Source: Cryptomeria japonica
Lineage: Eukaryota; Streptophyta; Pinopsida; Cupressales; Cupressaceae
DNA length: 64,000 nt
NCBI RefSeq assembly: GCF_030272615.1
Contig: NC_081409.1
Span: forward strand, 20,216,260 to 20,280,259
Direction: 5' to 3'
The position numbers and the translations under genes are program-made. Below are positions 10,305-22,047 of the stretch, piece by piece. Each line of letters starts with the position of its first letter. Position 1 is the first letter of the stretch. Under the pieces are notes generated by a model. It was not told where the DNA came from and made no database searches. It saw nothing but the letters and a program-made list of their open reading frames with translations.

Positions 10305-13300
10305 ATGGAGCCCAAGATCCAAGAACCCATAGTTGTCAAGAATGTAGAGAAGCCCTCACTAAAATACTCTTTGACTCCTAAAGTCACCTCTGAACTGGAT
10401 GACAAAACCGCCTTTTCACTCATCCCAGATCGAGTCTTGTTAGTCGAAGATGTGAGATTCTTCACCAAATGCTGTGTTGAAGAACTCGATCATGATGAAA
10501 TAAGAGACACCTATGATGAACTATGTACCGATGGTGTATTAAACAAAAAGTATGAACATATCAAAATCAAAGGATTGACTGAAGCCCTAACCTATCCTCA
10601 TGTGTTCAAGCCCCAATGGGTCAAGTTTGTTCTGAGCAGAGTTCATGATGATTTCATGTGGCTAGAAGAGAAACCACTTAAAATCGCCAAGGAAATCATT
10701 CATGTGATCATCCATTACCCTATCTATGATCATGCATGAGCTCAAAAGATGATATCACAAAAGGAATTGATCAGTTTAACCGGAGTAGAATCTAATTACA
10801 AAGGACTAAAATTGAACAATGTCATTGATACAAAACTTAAGTTTGCCATTAGAGTAATTGGTTACTGTTTCTTCCAATCAGCAAGGGAAAATAGTGTACC
10901 CTGTGCAGTAGTTGACATAGCTTATAAAATTGTGAAAAAGGGAATGAAAATTGACTTATGTGAAGTGTTACTAAAGAACTTGTTTGAGAATCTGAACACA
11001 ATAAGGAAGCTGAAGAAGAACAACTCAGCAAATACACTAAAGTTTGGTTCACTTCTTGTATGCATGTTTTTCTACTTTGAAAAATTCTTTCCATTAGGTG
11101 GTAAAGTAGTTTGGGAACTACACCGACCAATCACCCATTAGATTAATGACTTCATCAAGAAGCTAGGTGATAATTTCAATGATATAATGGATGATTACTT
11201 CAGTAAATCTCAAGCTAAAATGCACAATAGGTACTGGATACCACCCCAGCTAGTGGAGAAATATAAAGATGACATATGCTTTGAGGTAAACATTGATTAC
11301 TGTTATGTGAATGTTGTGGAACCAAGAACTCAATCTTTGCCACCTATGGGTTATGAGATTGACTTTGACATCACACAATAGCAAATTCATGCATTTCTTA
11401 CATTACCAAGGCATGCTACTGAGTTGAGGTATGGAACCTATGAAGAAGTGAAGGGAAAAGTAAAAATGAGCATTGTAGTACCCAAAGCTACAAGAAAACC
11501 AACAAAGATGATAAAGGTTTTAATGGAGAAATTCAGAGAAGATTCTTCCTCCACACCTATCAAAGGCACTCTTGCCATCACCAAAGAGGAATTAGAAGCT
11601 CAAGAGGCAGCTATAACACTGAGCACTGAATTGCCTAAGGGTAAAGTGTTAAAAGGAAAAAAAAAGGACACTTCAAAGGCCCTATTGACTCCTCCAACAA
11701 AGAGACCTAATACAAGAGCAAGAAACAAAAGAGAAACAAAAGAGTGTTACTGCTCCCAAGGTAACAAAGACATACAAGAAATCTACTTGGAGACTCATTT
11801 TGGCAAAAGAGTCTAGTGATACAGAATTTGAAGATGCAAACAAATTCCAGATTGTTAAGAGCAAGAAGGTAAATATACATTGTGTTGAAAACTTCTATGC
11901 CAATCTGAAAGAATATGGTGGATTTGGTTCATTTAGATATGTCAAGTATGAAACTAGAAATAATGATGAGAAGAGACAAATTGAAGAAGCTATCATCTGC
12001 ACACTTCTAAAGTTCCGGTTAGCTCCATTGGAACTAGTAAAGTCACTTCCAAATGAACTTTACTTGCATATTGATTATAGGTGGAAATATGCAATGGACT
12101 CAGAGAAACAAATCAAAGAAAGAAGTCTAGTCCATCTATTTCCTGATATGTCAATAGCCAACATAAAGGAACATTTGACAACCTACAATTCAAAATTTCT
12201 TGTCAAACAAAGAGCCTTAAAACTGATGAATGGGCTATATATTGACATAGAAAATGAGACAAAAGCAAAATGGCAGGAAATATTCAAAATCAAAGATGTC
12301 GGTGAACAATCTACAGTTGAAATTGTTGATGTCACCGAGCAAGGTCCTGATGCTACCGAACAAGACTCTGTCGACACTATTCAAATAGATGAAGATGTCA
12401 TGGATACAGAGGAACCGGAGCAGGAAATGATAGAAGGCACTACATATGCAAAACTTGTATCTAGTGAATCTATTTTAGAACAAGTTCATCCTTATCCACC
12501 GATCAATCAACTTGTCTCTACTGAAGCTCCTCAGGATACAACACAAGGCACCGAAGGTCACAAGTCTACAACAGGAGAAGATACTACTCTAGAACATACC
12601 TCTCAAGAACCTTTGAGCACTAAAAATGTTGCAGCTGAGACACCCAGTACCAAGACACCAAAAGACACCATAGTGGCTATAGGAACCGACCAAAGTGTTG
12701 TTTCTACCGAGCAACCTACCAAGGGTCAGTAAGCGTCTCAAGCTATTGTCTTGGTCCAACCAACCAAACGTAAAGAGAAGAAGGTGAAAAAGCATAGTTT
12801 CAAAGTTGATTTATCTAAACCAATAGCGTTGCCCAATGTGGATATATCAAAATTAAAGGGGCAAGCACTCATTGATTTTGGTGAACTGTGCAAAGCAAAG
12901 GTTGAACAAGAAAAAAAGATGGCCATACAAAAGAAGAATAAAGTACTTCAGAAGGTGAAGACACTGCTATCAGATATGCTACCTACAGCTATAGTGTCAA
13001 TCGATGCAGCCATCCATATTCAATTGGATGAACTCCTTAATCAAATAGAAACATCCAGAGTTGATGCATCTGAGTATTTGAGCAAGCTAAAAGACAAGGA
13101 GCTTACTGCAAAAATGATAGAAGAGGTACAGAAAGCTCTAGCTATTGGCAAAGTCAAACTTGTCAAATTCATTGTTGAGTTGTCCCCTCAACTCAAGCAC
13201 ATTCTTTATTTATTTCAGAAACTCTGTACATTTTCTATATTCATTAAAGACATTAAGAATAAAGTTGATACAATTGAGAAAGAGATCACCGATCTCTCAA

Positions 13301-13659
13301 ATAAGTTGACCCCAGAGCCCAATTCAGTTCAGAATTTTTATACCAAGCTTCATCAGCTCATGGCTCAACAATTGGAACTAAGAAATGAAGAACACAAGAT
13401 TGGGATGGATATAATGACACTCCAGACATTATTCCTTCCTCATCTTTCATCTGTCCAAGAACAGATTAACCGAGCCACATGCCTATCTACTACACAAGAG
13501 GGAAGCACTCTTGATGGCTTAATATCACTATTGGCTGATATTCAAGCACAAAATTCTTTAATGGAAAGTGTAAAAGATGCACTCTCTGTCCCTCTCACTG
13601 ATGCCCAGAACAAGTACAAATCCATCTTTAACCAGTTACCACCCCTGGATGGAAATTAA
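10305..13659 (+). pseudogene. Long unknown frame of element B (ORFX-B), about 1,118 codons
   Basis: Starts at MEPKIQEPIV and can be followed to 13659 with four in-frame stops (10737, 11139, 11379, 12730) and one frame change near 11790-11816. Stretches on either side of each stop stay in the same frame, so this was one protein. Residues 1-145 and the next 230 align with ORFX-A (VLSRVHxxFMWLE, FGSLLVCxxxYxEK, VEKYKDDICFEV). After a lysine-rich linker comes a Tyr-rich helical part (11880-12120), then a Thr/Glu/Pro-rich acidic stretch of about 150 residues, a basic KRKEKKVKKH run and a long helical C-terminus. No enzyme motif is recognised. It could be an env-position protein or a novel structural protein; this is inference only. 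Confidence 0.78.
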
Positions 13660-13999
13660 AGTTTTTGATGTTTGTCAAAAAGGGGGAGTGATACAATATA
13701 TTTGGGGAGTGATACAGTTTTGATATAGTATTCGAAGTATTGTATATAGGGGGAGTAAACCAAGCAGAGTATGCAGAGTATCCAAGGATAGTAAGCAGAG
13801 CACACAAGCACAAAACTAAGCATGCAAAATCAGACTTATGTATAGTATAATGATAAGGGGAGTGTATCTGAATATACTATTTCATTTACTATTGTATATA
13901 CTATCAAGTATAGTCATTTTGCAAAGTATATATATTTTTGAGTTATGACTTTGAAAGTAGTTTTTGTCAAACATCTCAACTAATGTCAAAAGGGGAGAT
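13660..13999 (+). promoter_or_regulatory. Multiple polypurine tracts before the 3' LTR of element B
   Basis: Within 340 bases there are several purine runs: AAAAAGGGGGAG near 13677, TTGGGGAG near 13701, AGGGGGAG near 13747, AAGGGGAG near 13855 and the LTR-adjacent AAAAGGGGAGA at 13988-13998. The last is the expected plus-strand primer. Several copies of the tract are a known trait of the Sirevirus branch of copia elements. Element E shows the same trait. Confidence 0.75.
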
Positions 14000-15136
14000 T
14001 GTTACTACTTATCAAGTTGCCATTAGTTTTTATATTCAAAGTCATACTATATACTCTAGTCGGTTAACACTACCGAATCATGTAGTCGATATACACAGAG
14101 AAGTCGGTATGCATAGTCAAGTCGGTTACAAAAGAAAGTAGTCACAGAATGCAGTACACACCAAGCTGTCTACCGAGTATCTTTTTATGTCTACTGAGCA
14201 ACAAAGATGACACACCGAGTGAAACATGTTACTAGATTCATTGAACCTGGACATGCATATGAAAACATGTTACAAGATCGAGTATAACCATTATCACATT
14301 GGAAATTGCACTAGAAGATTGTGTATGATTTTGAGATCAATCTAACCAATGAAATATTTTGTATAGTTATTCATTCGAGGAATCATGTTTGTAAGATCGA
14401 AGCAATGAATTGGATCACCGTCTTAAGAGATCTATTTATACAGCATGAGTTAAGAGTTAAAGGTGTGTGCATGAGTGTAAGAAGATTGTTACAGAGACAT
14501 AGAGGTCACCGAGAAGGTTTTTAGAGAATAGTCGAAGAACATAGTAAATAGAAGGGTTTACCAAGTTACTATACGGGTTACCGAGGTATGCTATAAGCAA
14601 GGTAATCTATTTTGAGCACATAGAATCTGCTATAACATTTCAGATGTAAAGTTGCAGATATTTGTAATGATTTTATTGTAATATTGTGAAATTGTAAGAG
14701 AAACCTTTAACAGGGTAAAAGACTCTAATCAAGTCTATAAATTGTAAAGCCTCTAACTAGGTGCATCATTTAGATTAAATGTTGAAAAATCCTTTAGCAA
14801 GGTAGATCTAACAGATCTTGTTACTCCTAACACGGTAAGCTATCAGAAATAGCTAATATGTAGCTCTAACCGAGCACTCTTTATTATTGCAGTAGTGAAG
14901 TTGTGGGTGCCATCCCCACCGCATTTTTTCTCTCTAACCAAGAGTTTCTGCATAACCAAAATATATGTTTTATGGAGTGAATCATGTATGATTGTTATCT
15001 ATTTGTTTAACTTTATTTTATGTTACTGCACTATTCTGTTTATGCATAACAGTAAAGTTATTATTCAAGAAAAGTTTTGGAGTACTGATTCACCCCTCCC
15101 CTCTTAGTACATTAGCTTTCCATATTGGGCCTAACA
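14000..15136 (+). repeat. 3' LTR of element B (1137 bp)
   Basis: Begins TGTTACTACTTATC right after the polypurine tract and ends GGGCCTAACA. It is collinear with the 5' LTR, with a short indel near 14285 and mostly transition differences. Confidence 0.92.
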
Positions 15137-15141
15137 ATTCT
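15137..15141. repeat. Target site duplication ATTCT, right of element B
   Basis: Matches 5922-5926 exactly and fixes both ends of element B. Confidence 0.93.
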
Positions 15142-15999
15142 ATCCACAAAGTGTCATATATATATCCCTCGATAGAGGCACTGGTTTGTTATAGATTTTT
15201 CAAGGTTTTGATTTGTATGCATTCAAGGTCCTTGATATAAAAACATTCTTCCCAAATCCTATATGAACTGATCTATGCATATGTCTTTTAGGTCCTAAAA
15301 GCAATCTCATTTTCAATATACATTCACAATGATTTCATTTCAAAGGCATTCACTTAAAGCACATAATAAAGCATAATTGCAGAACAATCATTTGCTAGTT
15401 TTGCATTTGCTAACCATAAAGCTTAAATCCACTTTAAACAACTCTTTTTGTGCTTAAGAGGGAGAGGCATACCCACCTAGGTTCAGTGGAGCCTTAAGGG
15501 CAGAGGGATTTGGTCTTCGACCATCCCTGCTCATTGGCCAAAGCTAGTTGGATTAGTTGAGGATTTGCCAAACCCTTAAGTTTTCCAATCTGTGGTTTTG
15601 GGAACCAACAAGAGGATTTAACACTCTTTTGAGAGCTTCTCTATTAGGAGACTTAAATTTTTAAGGCATCTTAGGACCTACCCGGTTAAGGGATTTAATT
15701 TGTTGCAACTATTAGGGAACAACAGTGAAAAAGTGATCTTTTACTTGCACTTCTCAACTTGCTAAATCATATCCAGATATGCTCAACACTCTGCAAATCT
15801 CAAGCAGATCTCACACTTCTCTTGGATGGCTCAACACATTCTCTTAAGACCACCGACATAATAAACATCAACTGTGCCATCCTAAATAGCCATCTCAACT
15901 AGGTCGGCCAATAAACCCTAATTACATCATGAATTAACAATACAAATCATAAGAGATCATCTTAGATCAATATACAAATCATTACATGAAATTGAAATG
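15142..15999. other. Unclassified sequence right of element B
   Basis: No reading frame or terminal repeat could be supported. It continues the DNA into which B inserted. Confidence 0.3.
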
Positions 16000-16679
16000 C
16001 AATATCAACCGGTAGTTGATCGTAACTGATCACAAAAATCTAATCTATACCAAAATCAAAACACTCCACTAAGTGTTTCACTGTTTCCCAATAAATTCTT
16101 CCTTGAATCACGCCAAAACAACAGTCAAATAATTTATGCAGGTTGTTTTGTGTTACCACTTTCATGTAGACTCGTCGTCGATCACCATCATAACAAAACT
16201 CATTACCCGTTTGATGATTTATTCACCAGTCTTGAACCCTACTTAAACCTTAGCAAAAATTTATCATATATTTGAAACATGCCTTCCGATAATCTTCATA
16301 AGTTTTGGTTCCAGTTAGATACTCCTTTCCATGATACAGGCTCACATTCCAAACCACAAATCACCAATCATCACCGATTGTCAGATTCAACCAAAACATC
16401 TCCGCTTTACTGGTTAAAGTCCTCTTTCATAGACTTCATTTTTCTATCGGTAAACCATGTCTTTCGGTAAACCAAACAAAACATCAGGAACATCAGTAAT
16501 CATTATTTGACACCAGTTGCCATCAATGACAACACAAATAACTAGTCAAGTCATTTGATCACAAAATCTCAATCTCTTCATCATAAATAGTCTTCTATCC
16601 TCTATTGGTTTAGTCATCCATTTTCAAATGCATCACCTACATCATCTCATTCTACATCAGTTATGCCAAATTCCAACAA
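16000..16679 (-). repeat. Probable LTR fragment, minus strand
   Basis: On the minus strand it begins TGTTGGAATTTGGC (right edge 16679) and contains the motif TTGTCATTGATGGCAAC (complement at 16514-16532) also seen in other LTR starts. The other end of this LTR could not be placed; the left limit given is approximate. Confidence 0.45.
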
Positions 16680-16685
16680 ATATTG

Positions 16686-17688
16686 TGTTGGCTACTGGTT
16701 GTCATTGATGTCAACATATTTATGTTGACTTGTTTTGTTGCTTCTCTAGCATTTTGGTGATTTAGTCTATCATGTTTTTCTCTACGTTGCTCCATAATTG
16801 TAGACATGGTTTTTTGGTTTGGATAGTACACATAGATGTGCAATGTACTTGTATTCCATATTGCACATGTTTTGGATTTCCAGAAAGTGAGATGCTTGGT
16901 CTGATAATTTAGTCTATTAGTTGCTCCATTTATTCAAAATAGAACAGTTGGTTTTGGCATCTGCATTTCTTTAATAAGTGATTTTGATCTTGTGGTTTTT
17001 GGGACATGATCTAACATTGTGGATAATGTGTGTATCCTAGTTGGCTTTAATTTTTGTTATATCTTTGGCCGACCTATGCAAGTGAAACATATGATGTATA
17101 TTATAATAGTGTGTAAGGCATGTATGGCCGACTTAAGTTATGAATTGGTATATATATGAGATGCATTCCTTTGATGAGATGGATATAAGTATATGTGAAA
17201 GAGATATAGAAGGAAATTAAGATATAGAGACATAAGTGTGACATAGTAATTAGATGTTATTGAAGTGGATAGTTGAAGAGCAGATGAAGTGTAAGAATTC
17301 TATCTACCAGGCTTAATTGGAACTGCAATTCATGCATATGTAAGATGCAATTTTAGCTATTCATTTTGTTGATTCTCTTGGGTAGTGAGCCTCCCTTTCT
17401 TTTTGGCAATGAACCTTAGGTAGTGAGCCTTGCAGTGAGCACTTGTATTATTCTATAACTAGAGTTATATTATATGGAGATTTAAACCTCTTTGTGGTTT
17501 TTCCCTAGAGAGTTTACATGCAAAAAACAAATCTAGTGTTCTCTTGTGTGTTTTGATGTGGATGATATCTTTGTTTATCTAATCACTCATTTTTGTTTGA
17601 TTAAATTATATATGTAAAGTAATAATTGTTTTAAAAATATTTAGGGAATACTAATACACCCCCCTCTTAGTATTCCAGTTGTTCAACA
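16686..17688 (+). repeat. Solo or truncated LTR (about 1.0 kb)
   Basis: Begins TGTTGGCTACTGG, has GTCATTGATGTCAAC at 16701-16715, and ends with CACCCCCCTCTTAGTATTCC followed by GTTCAACA, the usual pyrimidine-rich LTR tail. No primer site follows. The flanking 5-mers (TATTG and AGCAT) do not match, so it may be a truncated LTR rather than a clean solo LTR. Confidence 0.6.
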
Positions 17689-18890
17689 AGCATGGCCAAA
17701 TCTAGAAGCTTATCACAATCCCATGCTCATTTACCTTGATTCTAGCTCAAAATTCCAAGAGTATTGCTCCTAGCACCCTAGTCCTCACAATCTATGGTTC
17801 CTAGTGCCATGGTCCTGTCAAAACAGGCCCAAATTTAAATCCTTAATAGTTGGGAAGTTTGTAAGAGGGAAAGTATTCCCATATGTCAACATCTCCCACC
17901 CCCTCATTTGAACATCTCTCTACAAGTACTCAATTCTAATTCACACTCCACTTGAGCAAAGAAATTAGGCATTCTAATTCACACTCCACTTGAGCAAAGA
18001 AATTAGGCATTTTCAAGGCAACGAAGGAGAAATCTAAAGTCAAACATTCAAGTAAGCAATCATGATCAAGCATATGTTTTCCTCTAGGAATAAAGAATCC
18101 ATTCTCTTATCAAGTAACCTCAACATATCATGAGGTTTCAAGGCAAGAAGATCATTGAAATTGTATTATTTGTTAGTTTAGCATTTCTTGAAGGTTTTCA
18201 ACCTCTGCCCTATTATGGGTAAGTTCTCTTTTCTAATCATCATTGTTATAGTGTAGGTTAATTCCTACTTGTGGTTTGACTTAGGTAAGCCACTATATAA
18301 TACAATACATTTCTCCTTGTTTCTATGTGCAGGTTACAAATGCATTAGTTAAGAGTTGGACAGTTGAAGAGTATAGACTAAGGCACATACTTCCAAACTT
18401 TGAAAAAGCAAAAAAAATGGTCAATGCTGATTTTCTCATGTGACCAATACTTTTTGGCTGAATTTCAGAGGGAGTGATCTGTAGGGCATCTTGATCCAAA
18501 ATCTAAAGTTGAAGCTAATAGAAACATCTTTAGGTCTAGGGAACCTAGAACATTTAGCTCTAGATTTTAGTTATAGTTTTCTCTCTGTGTCTCATTTATA
18601 GATCTATTCTTTTGAGTTATTTTTTATTTTGTATGTTTCTATTTATGTTAAATCTTGTCAGTTTCCTAGCATTTCACCTAATTCTTGCATCGTTTCATAT
18701 CCAACCATATCAATAAAAAAGATAATAATTGATCTAAGTGCCTATCTCTCTTAAGGGACTAAAGTTGGGCCTAATTGGTTATTCTCCAATGAATATAAGA
18801 TTGGGAATGATTCTTAGTTTCCATATTTAAGCTAGTGAAACCCCATTTCCCAACATTTCACTTTGGTCCTAAGTGTCATTATCTATGAGT
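17689..18890 (+). repeat. Old relative of the 8126-9454 insert
   Basis: Landmarks recur in the same order as in the younger insert: decayed CCTAGCACCCTAGTCC units (17770-17815), the phrase TTTCTATGTGCAGGTTAC near 18320, and a CTCATTTATAGAT stretch near 18593. CpG is almost gone, replaced by TG or CA. Two perfect 38-bp tandem copies (17936-17973 and 17974-18011) are present. Limits are approximate. Confidence 0.45.
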
Positions 18891-20825
18891 TATTTATAAT
18901 GGGTTCATGTTTGCCTCATTTAATTTTAGTTATCTAGGCATTTAATATTTGTATCATGCATTTAATGTTTGTATGCAGGGTAGTTGTGTATTACCCATCA
19001 TACTTTGCCTAAATAAGCAAGGCCTTTCATTGTATATTTCATATTTAACCCTTATTCAATCAATACATTATTGATGCAAGTTATCTTGCCATTCTCTCTT
19101 GTGGAAGATATTTTTTATAGCAAGGATTCTAGGGGTGTTAATGAGTCTCCTATATACTCCTACAATTTATAGTCTTCTATTTTTTTTTTTGTATATTTGT
19201 AATCCAAGAACTACTATTTTTTTATTAAGGGAAAATCATGTTTTGAGGAAACCAAAACCTCATACAATAGGTTTTGAAGGGATCCAAAACGTCAAATATT
19301 TTAGGGATCTAGAACCAACTTACAAAATGTTGCAACAAGATACAACACAAGCAACCAACAACCAACCCACATCCATACAAAACATACTAAGCATTAGAGA
19401 ATTAGTTGTAAAAGTAGAAGGTCAAGCCATCAAACCAAAATAATCAAACAAACATGAGAAAAGGGTTTTCCTAGCCTCCCTTAACATTAATAATGGGTTT
19501 TAACAAGGCTCCTATAACCTCCACCTTCAGTGACATATAGATAAAATATAATAAGATTACTAGAATAATGGGTTTTAAAAAGGTTCCGAAAACCTTCATC
19601 TCGTGCTGAAAATGCAAACCCATCGAACACCAAAATATTGAGCTCCATAAAGGTCTCCACCTCCATAGGAGAAGAATGATGGAAAAAGAAGAAAGGTGTC
19701 AATAGCACCAATGTAACTTCCCACTAAAACCAAAGCAGCAATAGCGCCCTTGAAACAACTTCCAACTTCACCCACCAAGCCACACTCCACCTCAACATGA
19801 TACCCCTCCACCTCAATAGGATCGATGAGAAGCAAAGAAGGAATGAAAGAAAGCCAATCCCTGGCCACCCCCACAATATGGTTCTCCATATTAGTAGGAG
19901 TATCACAAAGGATAACTAGAGAAATAACAATATGAGCCTGCAAAAGATAAATGTGACCATCAAACCATAGAGTTCCAAATAACCACACAAAGGACATAAA
20001 TCACTTCAAAACTTAATAAAAAACAAGAGGCAACCACAAAACATCCCCATAAGGCATAGAAACTAGTAGCTCAAGATTGGGGAAAACCACAAAAGCCCCA
20101 TCATGAGCAACAAAAAAGGGTATGAGAAGATGAGAATTGCAGAAACACATACCCCACAAAACAAAAATGAGAAAAGCCCCAAAAGGGAAACATAAAACCT
20201 CAAACACACTAGAAATAGGGACCAAACCCTAGCAAAATTGCCACCAAAAGTGTGGAACAAAGAACTAGAGGTGACGCTATTGAAGAGACACATCAAAGAG
20301 GCTAACCCACGAAGAATAAAGGCCCTCAACAACACCATGGAAAAGGGAAACAAAGAACCAAAACCCCCAAAATGGGATCTCATGCAATCACAAGCCACCT
20401 CCACAAAATAATCCTCCAACTTTAGAGTGGCTAGACAAACCATAGAAGAATAGGAAAACATCTAGAGAGGAAAACCAACAAAACTCAAAACAACATAGTA
20501 GAAACCACTATCATAACCCAGAAACACAACACCTCTAGATATCATAAAATAGTCACCATCCTCCTTTGAAGAGACCACAGGAGAATTAAAAAACTACTTC
20601 CATGTGCACCCACTGGATCTTTCCTCTACCATGAAAATTCTAGTATCTGCTACAATACTAGAAAAGAGAGGAACGACAAAGCCTAAAGGAAAGGCAGAAG
20701 CAAAAATAACCTTTGGAGACTGCAACAGTGCCACAACATTAACTGAACTTGCCACAACAAAGCCAAGAATCGATGAATCTTAGTCGACCAGATGAATAAA
20801 GACATAAGAACACAAGCAATAAGTG
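18891..20825. other. Unclassified, possibly LTR plus decayed element
   Basis: 18900-19085 looks like the promoter part of an LTR (AATAAGCAAGGCC then CAATCAATACATTATT). Beyond it, frames on both strands reach about 130 codons, but none has a motif I recognise and none continues in a neighbour, so no gene is called. Confidence 0.25.
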
Positions 20826-22015
20826 TGTTGGTTCCTAAATCAATAGATCGTAAATCCTAGAGGTTTAGACACTTTCTCATCTAAAGACTTATGACAAGAG
20901 TTGGCCAACAAACAAGATTCAGTTTCAATAATGAAATCTTTTGCACTTTTGGCTCTACAAGACCAAGGTAGGTGTACCTAAACAATGCTTTGACAAACTA
21001 CTCTAGTGTATACATGTACATTGTCTTTTAAGAAGATATCCTGATAAAAATATACCAAGGAAATATTTAACATATTAGAATTTGGCTACAATCTGTGTTT
21101 CATGCCTTCACTTAACTATTGGGATTTGATTTTAAACTATTGCTAATCCTACAACTACTCCTACAAACAAAATTAAAAAGATAATAGATAATAAATGATT
21201 ATGAAGCAATCTAAGAAGGTGAGACCAATGACTATTTTAATGCAAATAGATTCAAACCTACAAACAAATTATAATTCATTGCCACGTATCATCATTTTAT
21301 CACATCCAAACATTCTATGACTTGCATATTGTGTCCATCAAAACCATAACAAGATAAAATGCATTTGAACATGCACACATTGTAGCAATCCTGAAACAAA
21401 ATTTAACCCTTTCCTTAAAAGAGACCCATTATCAAGATAACACGTTCCTACTTGTGGAAGACAAATTCATGTGCCATTAACACAAAAAATCATACAAGTT
21501 GCACACACAAAAATGAGAAAATATGCAAATTGTTTATCTTCATTGATCTTTCAAAAATTGATACAATATGACAAAGATTTATAACATATGTTGAAAGGAA
21601 ATTTAACAACTCTATTATCCTAAAACTGGTTCCTATTACATACTACTCAAAACATTTCAGAATCCTTCTTACTGGCCTTGATTTCCCTTTTATAAGACAA
21701 GGGAGAAAAACAAGCTTGAGGCCAAGTAAGACACTTGTCACAAAATGATTGTTGATAATAAAAGAATATGCCAAAAGGCATCTTTCATAGGTACATTCAA
21801 AAAATCCCCCTAGGAAGAGGGGCTGGAAGGTGGCTGCAATAATTGATCCTTGGAAATGGTGTAGCAAGCTTGGAAGGGATGAGGGTGGGGCGTCTTCTTA
21901 ATATAGCATCTGTCACTATCAAAACTCTAGCATTGGATGTTGCATTGGTCTAGACCAGGTACATGCTAAATATGTGATCTGAGCCCCTTTACAAAAATGG
22001 AACATACCAAAAAGA
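20826..22015 (-). repeat. 3' terminal region (probable LTR) of C1
   Basis: Shares with 24980-26230 the outer end TGTTGGTTCC, a TTGGCTCTACAAGACC-like phrase (about 20950) and, near 21680-21760, CCTTGATTTCCCTTTTATA followed by a diverged but collinear stretch. Such conserved termini on two elements are expected of LTRs, but no paired copy of C1's own LTR is in the window. Confidence 0.5.
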
Positions 22016-22047
22016 ATGAGGGGAACACAAAAAAGGCATAGCATTTA

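Larger units (their letters stand above)
5927..15136 (+). mobile_element. Element B: complete pol-less LTR retrotransposon (9.2 kb)
   Basis: Two LTRs of about 1.14 kb enclose a primer site, a coiled-coil/zinc-knuckle frame, a 0.6-kb spacer, a frame of about 1,100 codons and a purine-rich 3' region. The whole is flanked by ATTCT on both sides. The internal region (6.9 kb, of which about 1.3 kb is a later insert) has no aspartic protease, integrase, reverse transcriptase or RNase H motif. It is therefore non-autonomous by structure, and its enzymes must have come from another element. The first roughly 310 bases of the two LTRs differ at about 22 positions by eye, nearly all transitions, so the insertion is not recent. 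Confidence 0.9.

Noticed and set aside
5927-15136. Possibility that ORFX-B is a host gene captured intact with introns removed
   Set aside because: A homologous frame sits at the same place in element A, so it belongs to the element family rather than to a single capture event.
19487-20461. Overlapping minus-strand frames of 70-133 codons rich in Phe, Leu and Val
   Set aside because: They look like hydrophobic proteins but are what the complement of an A/C-rich strand gives. No start context, motif or homologue within the window supports them.
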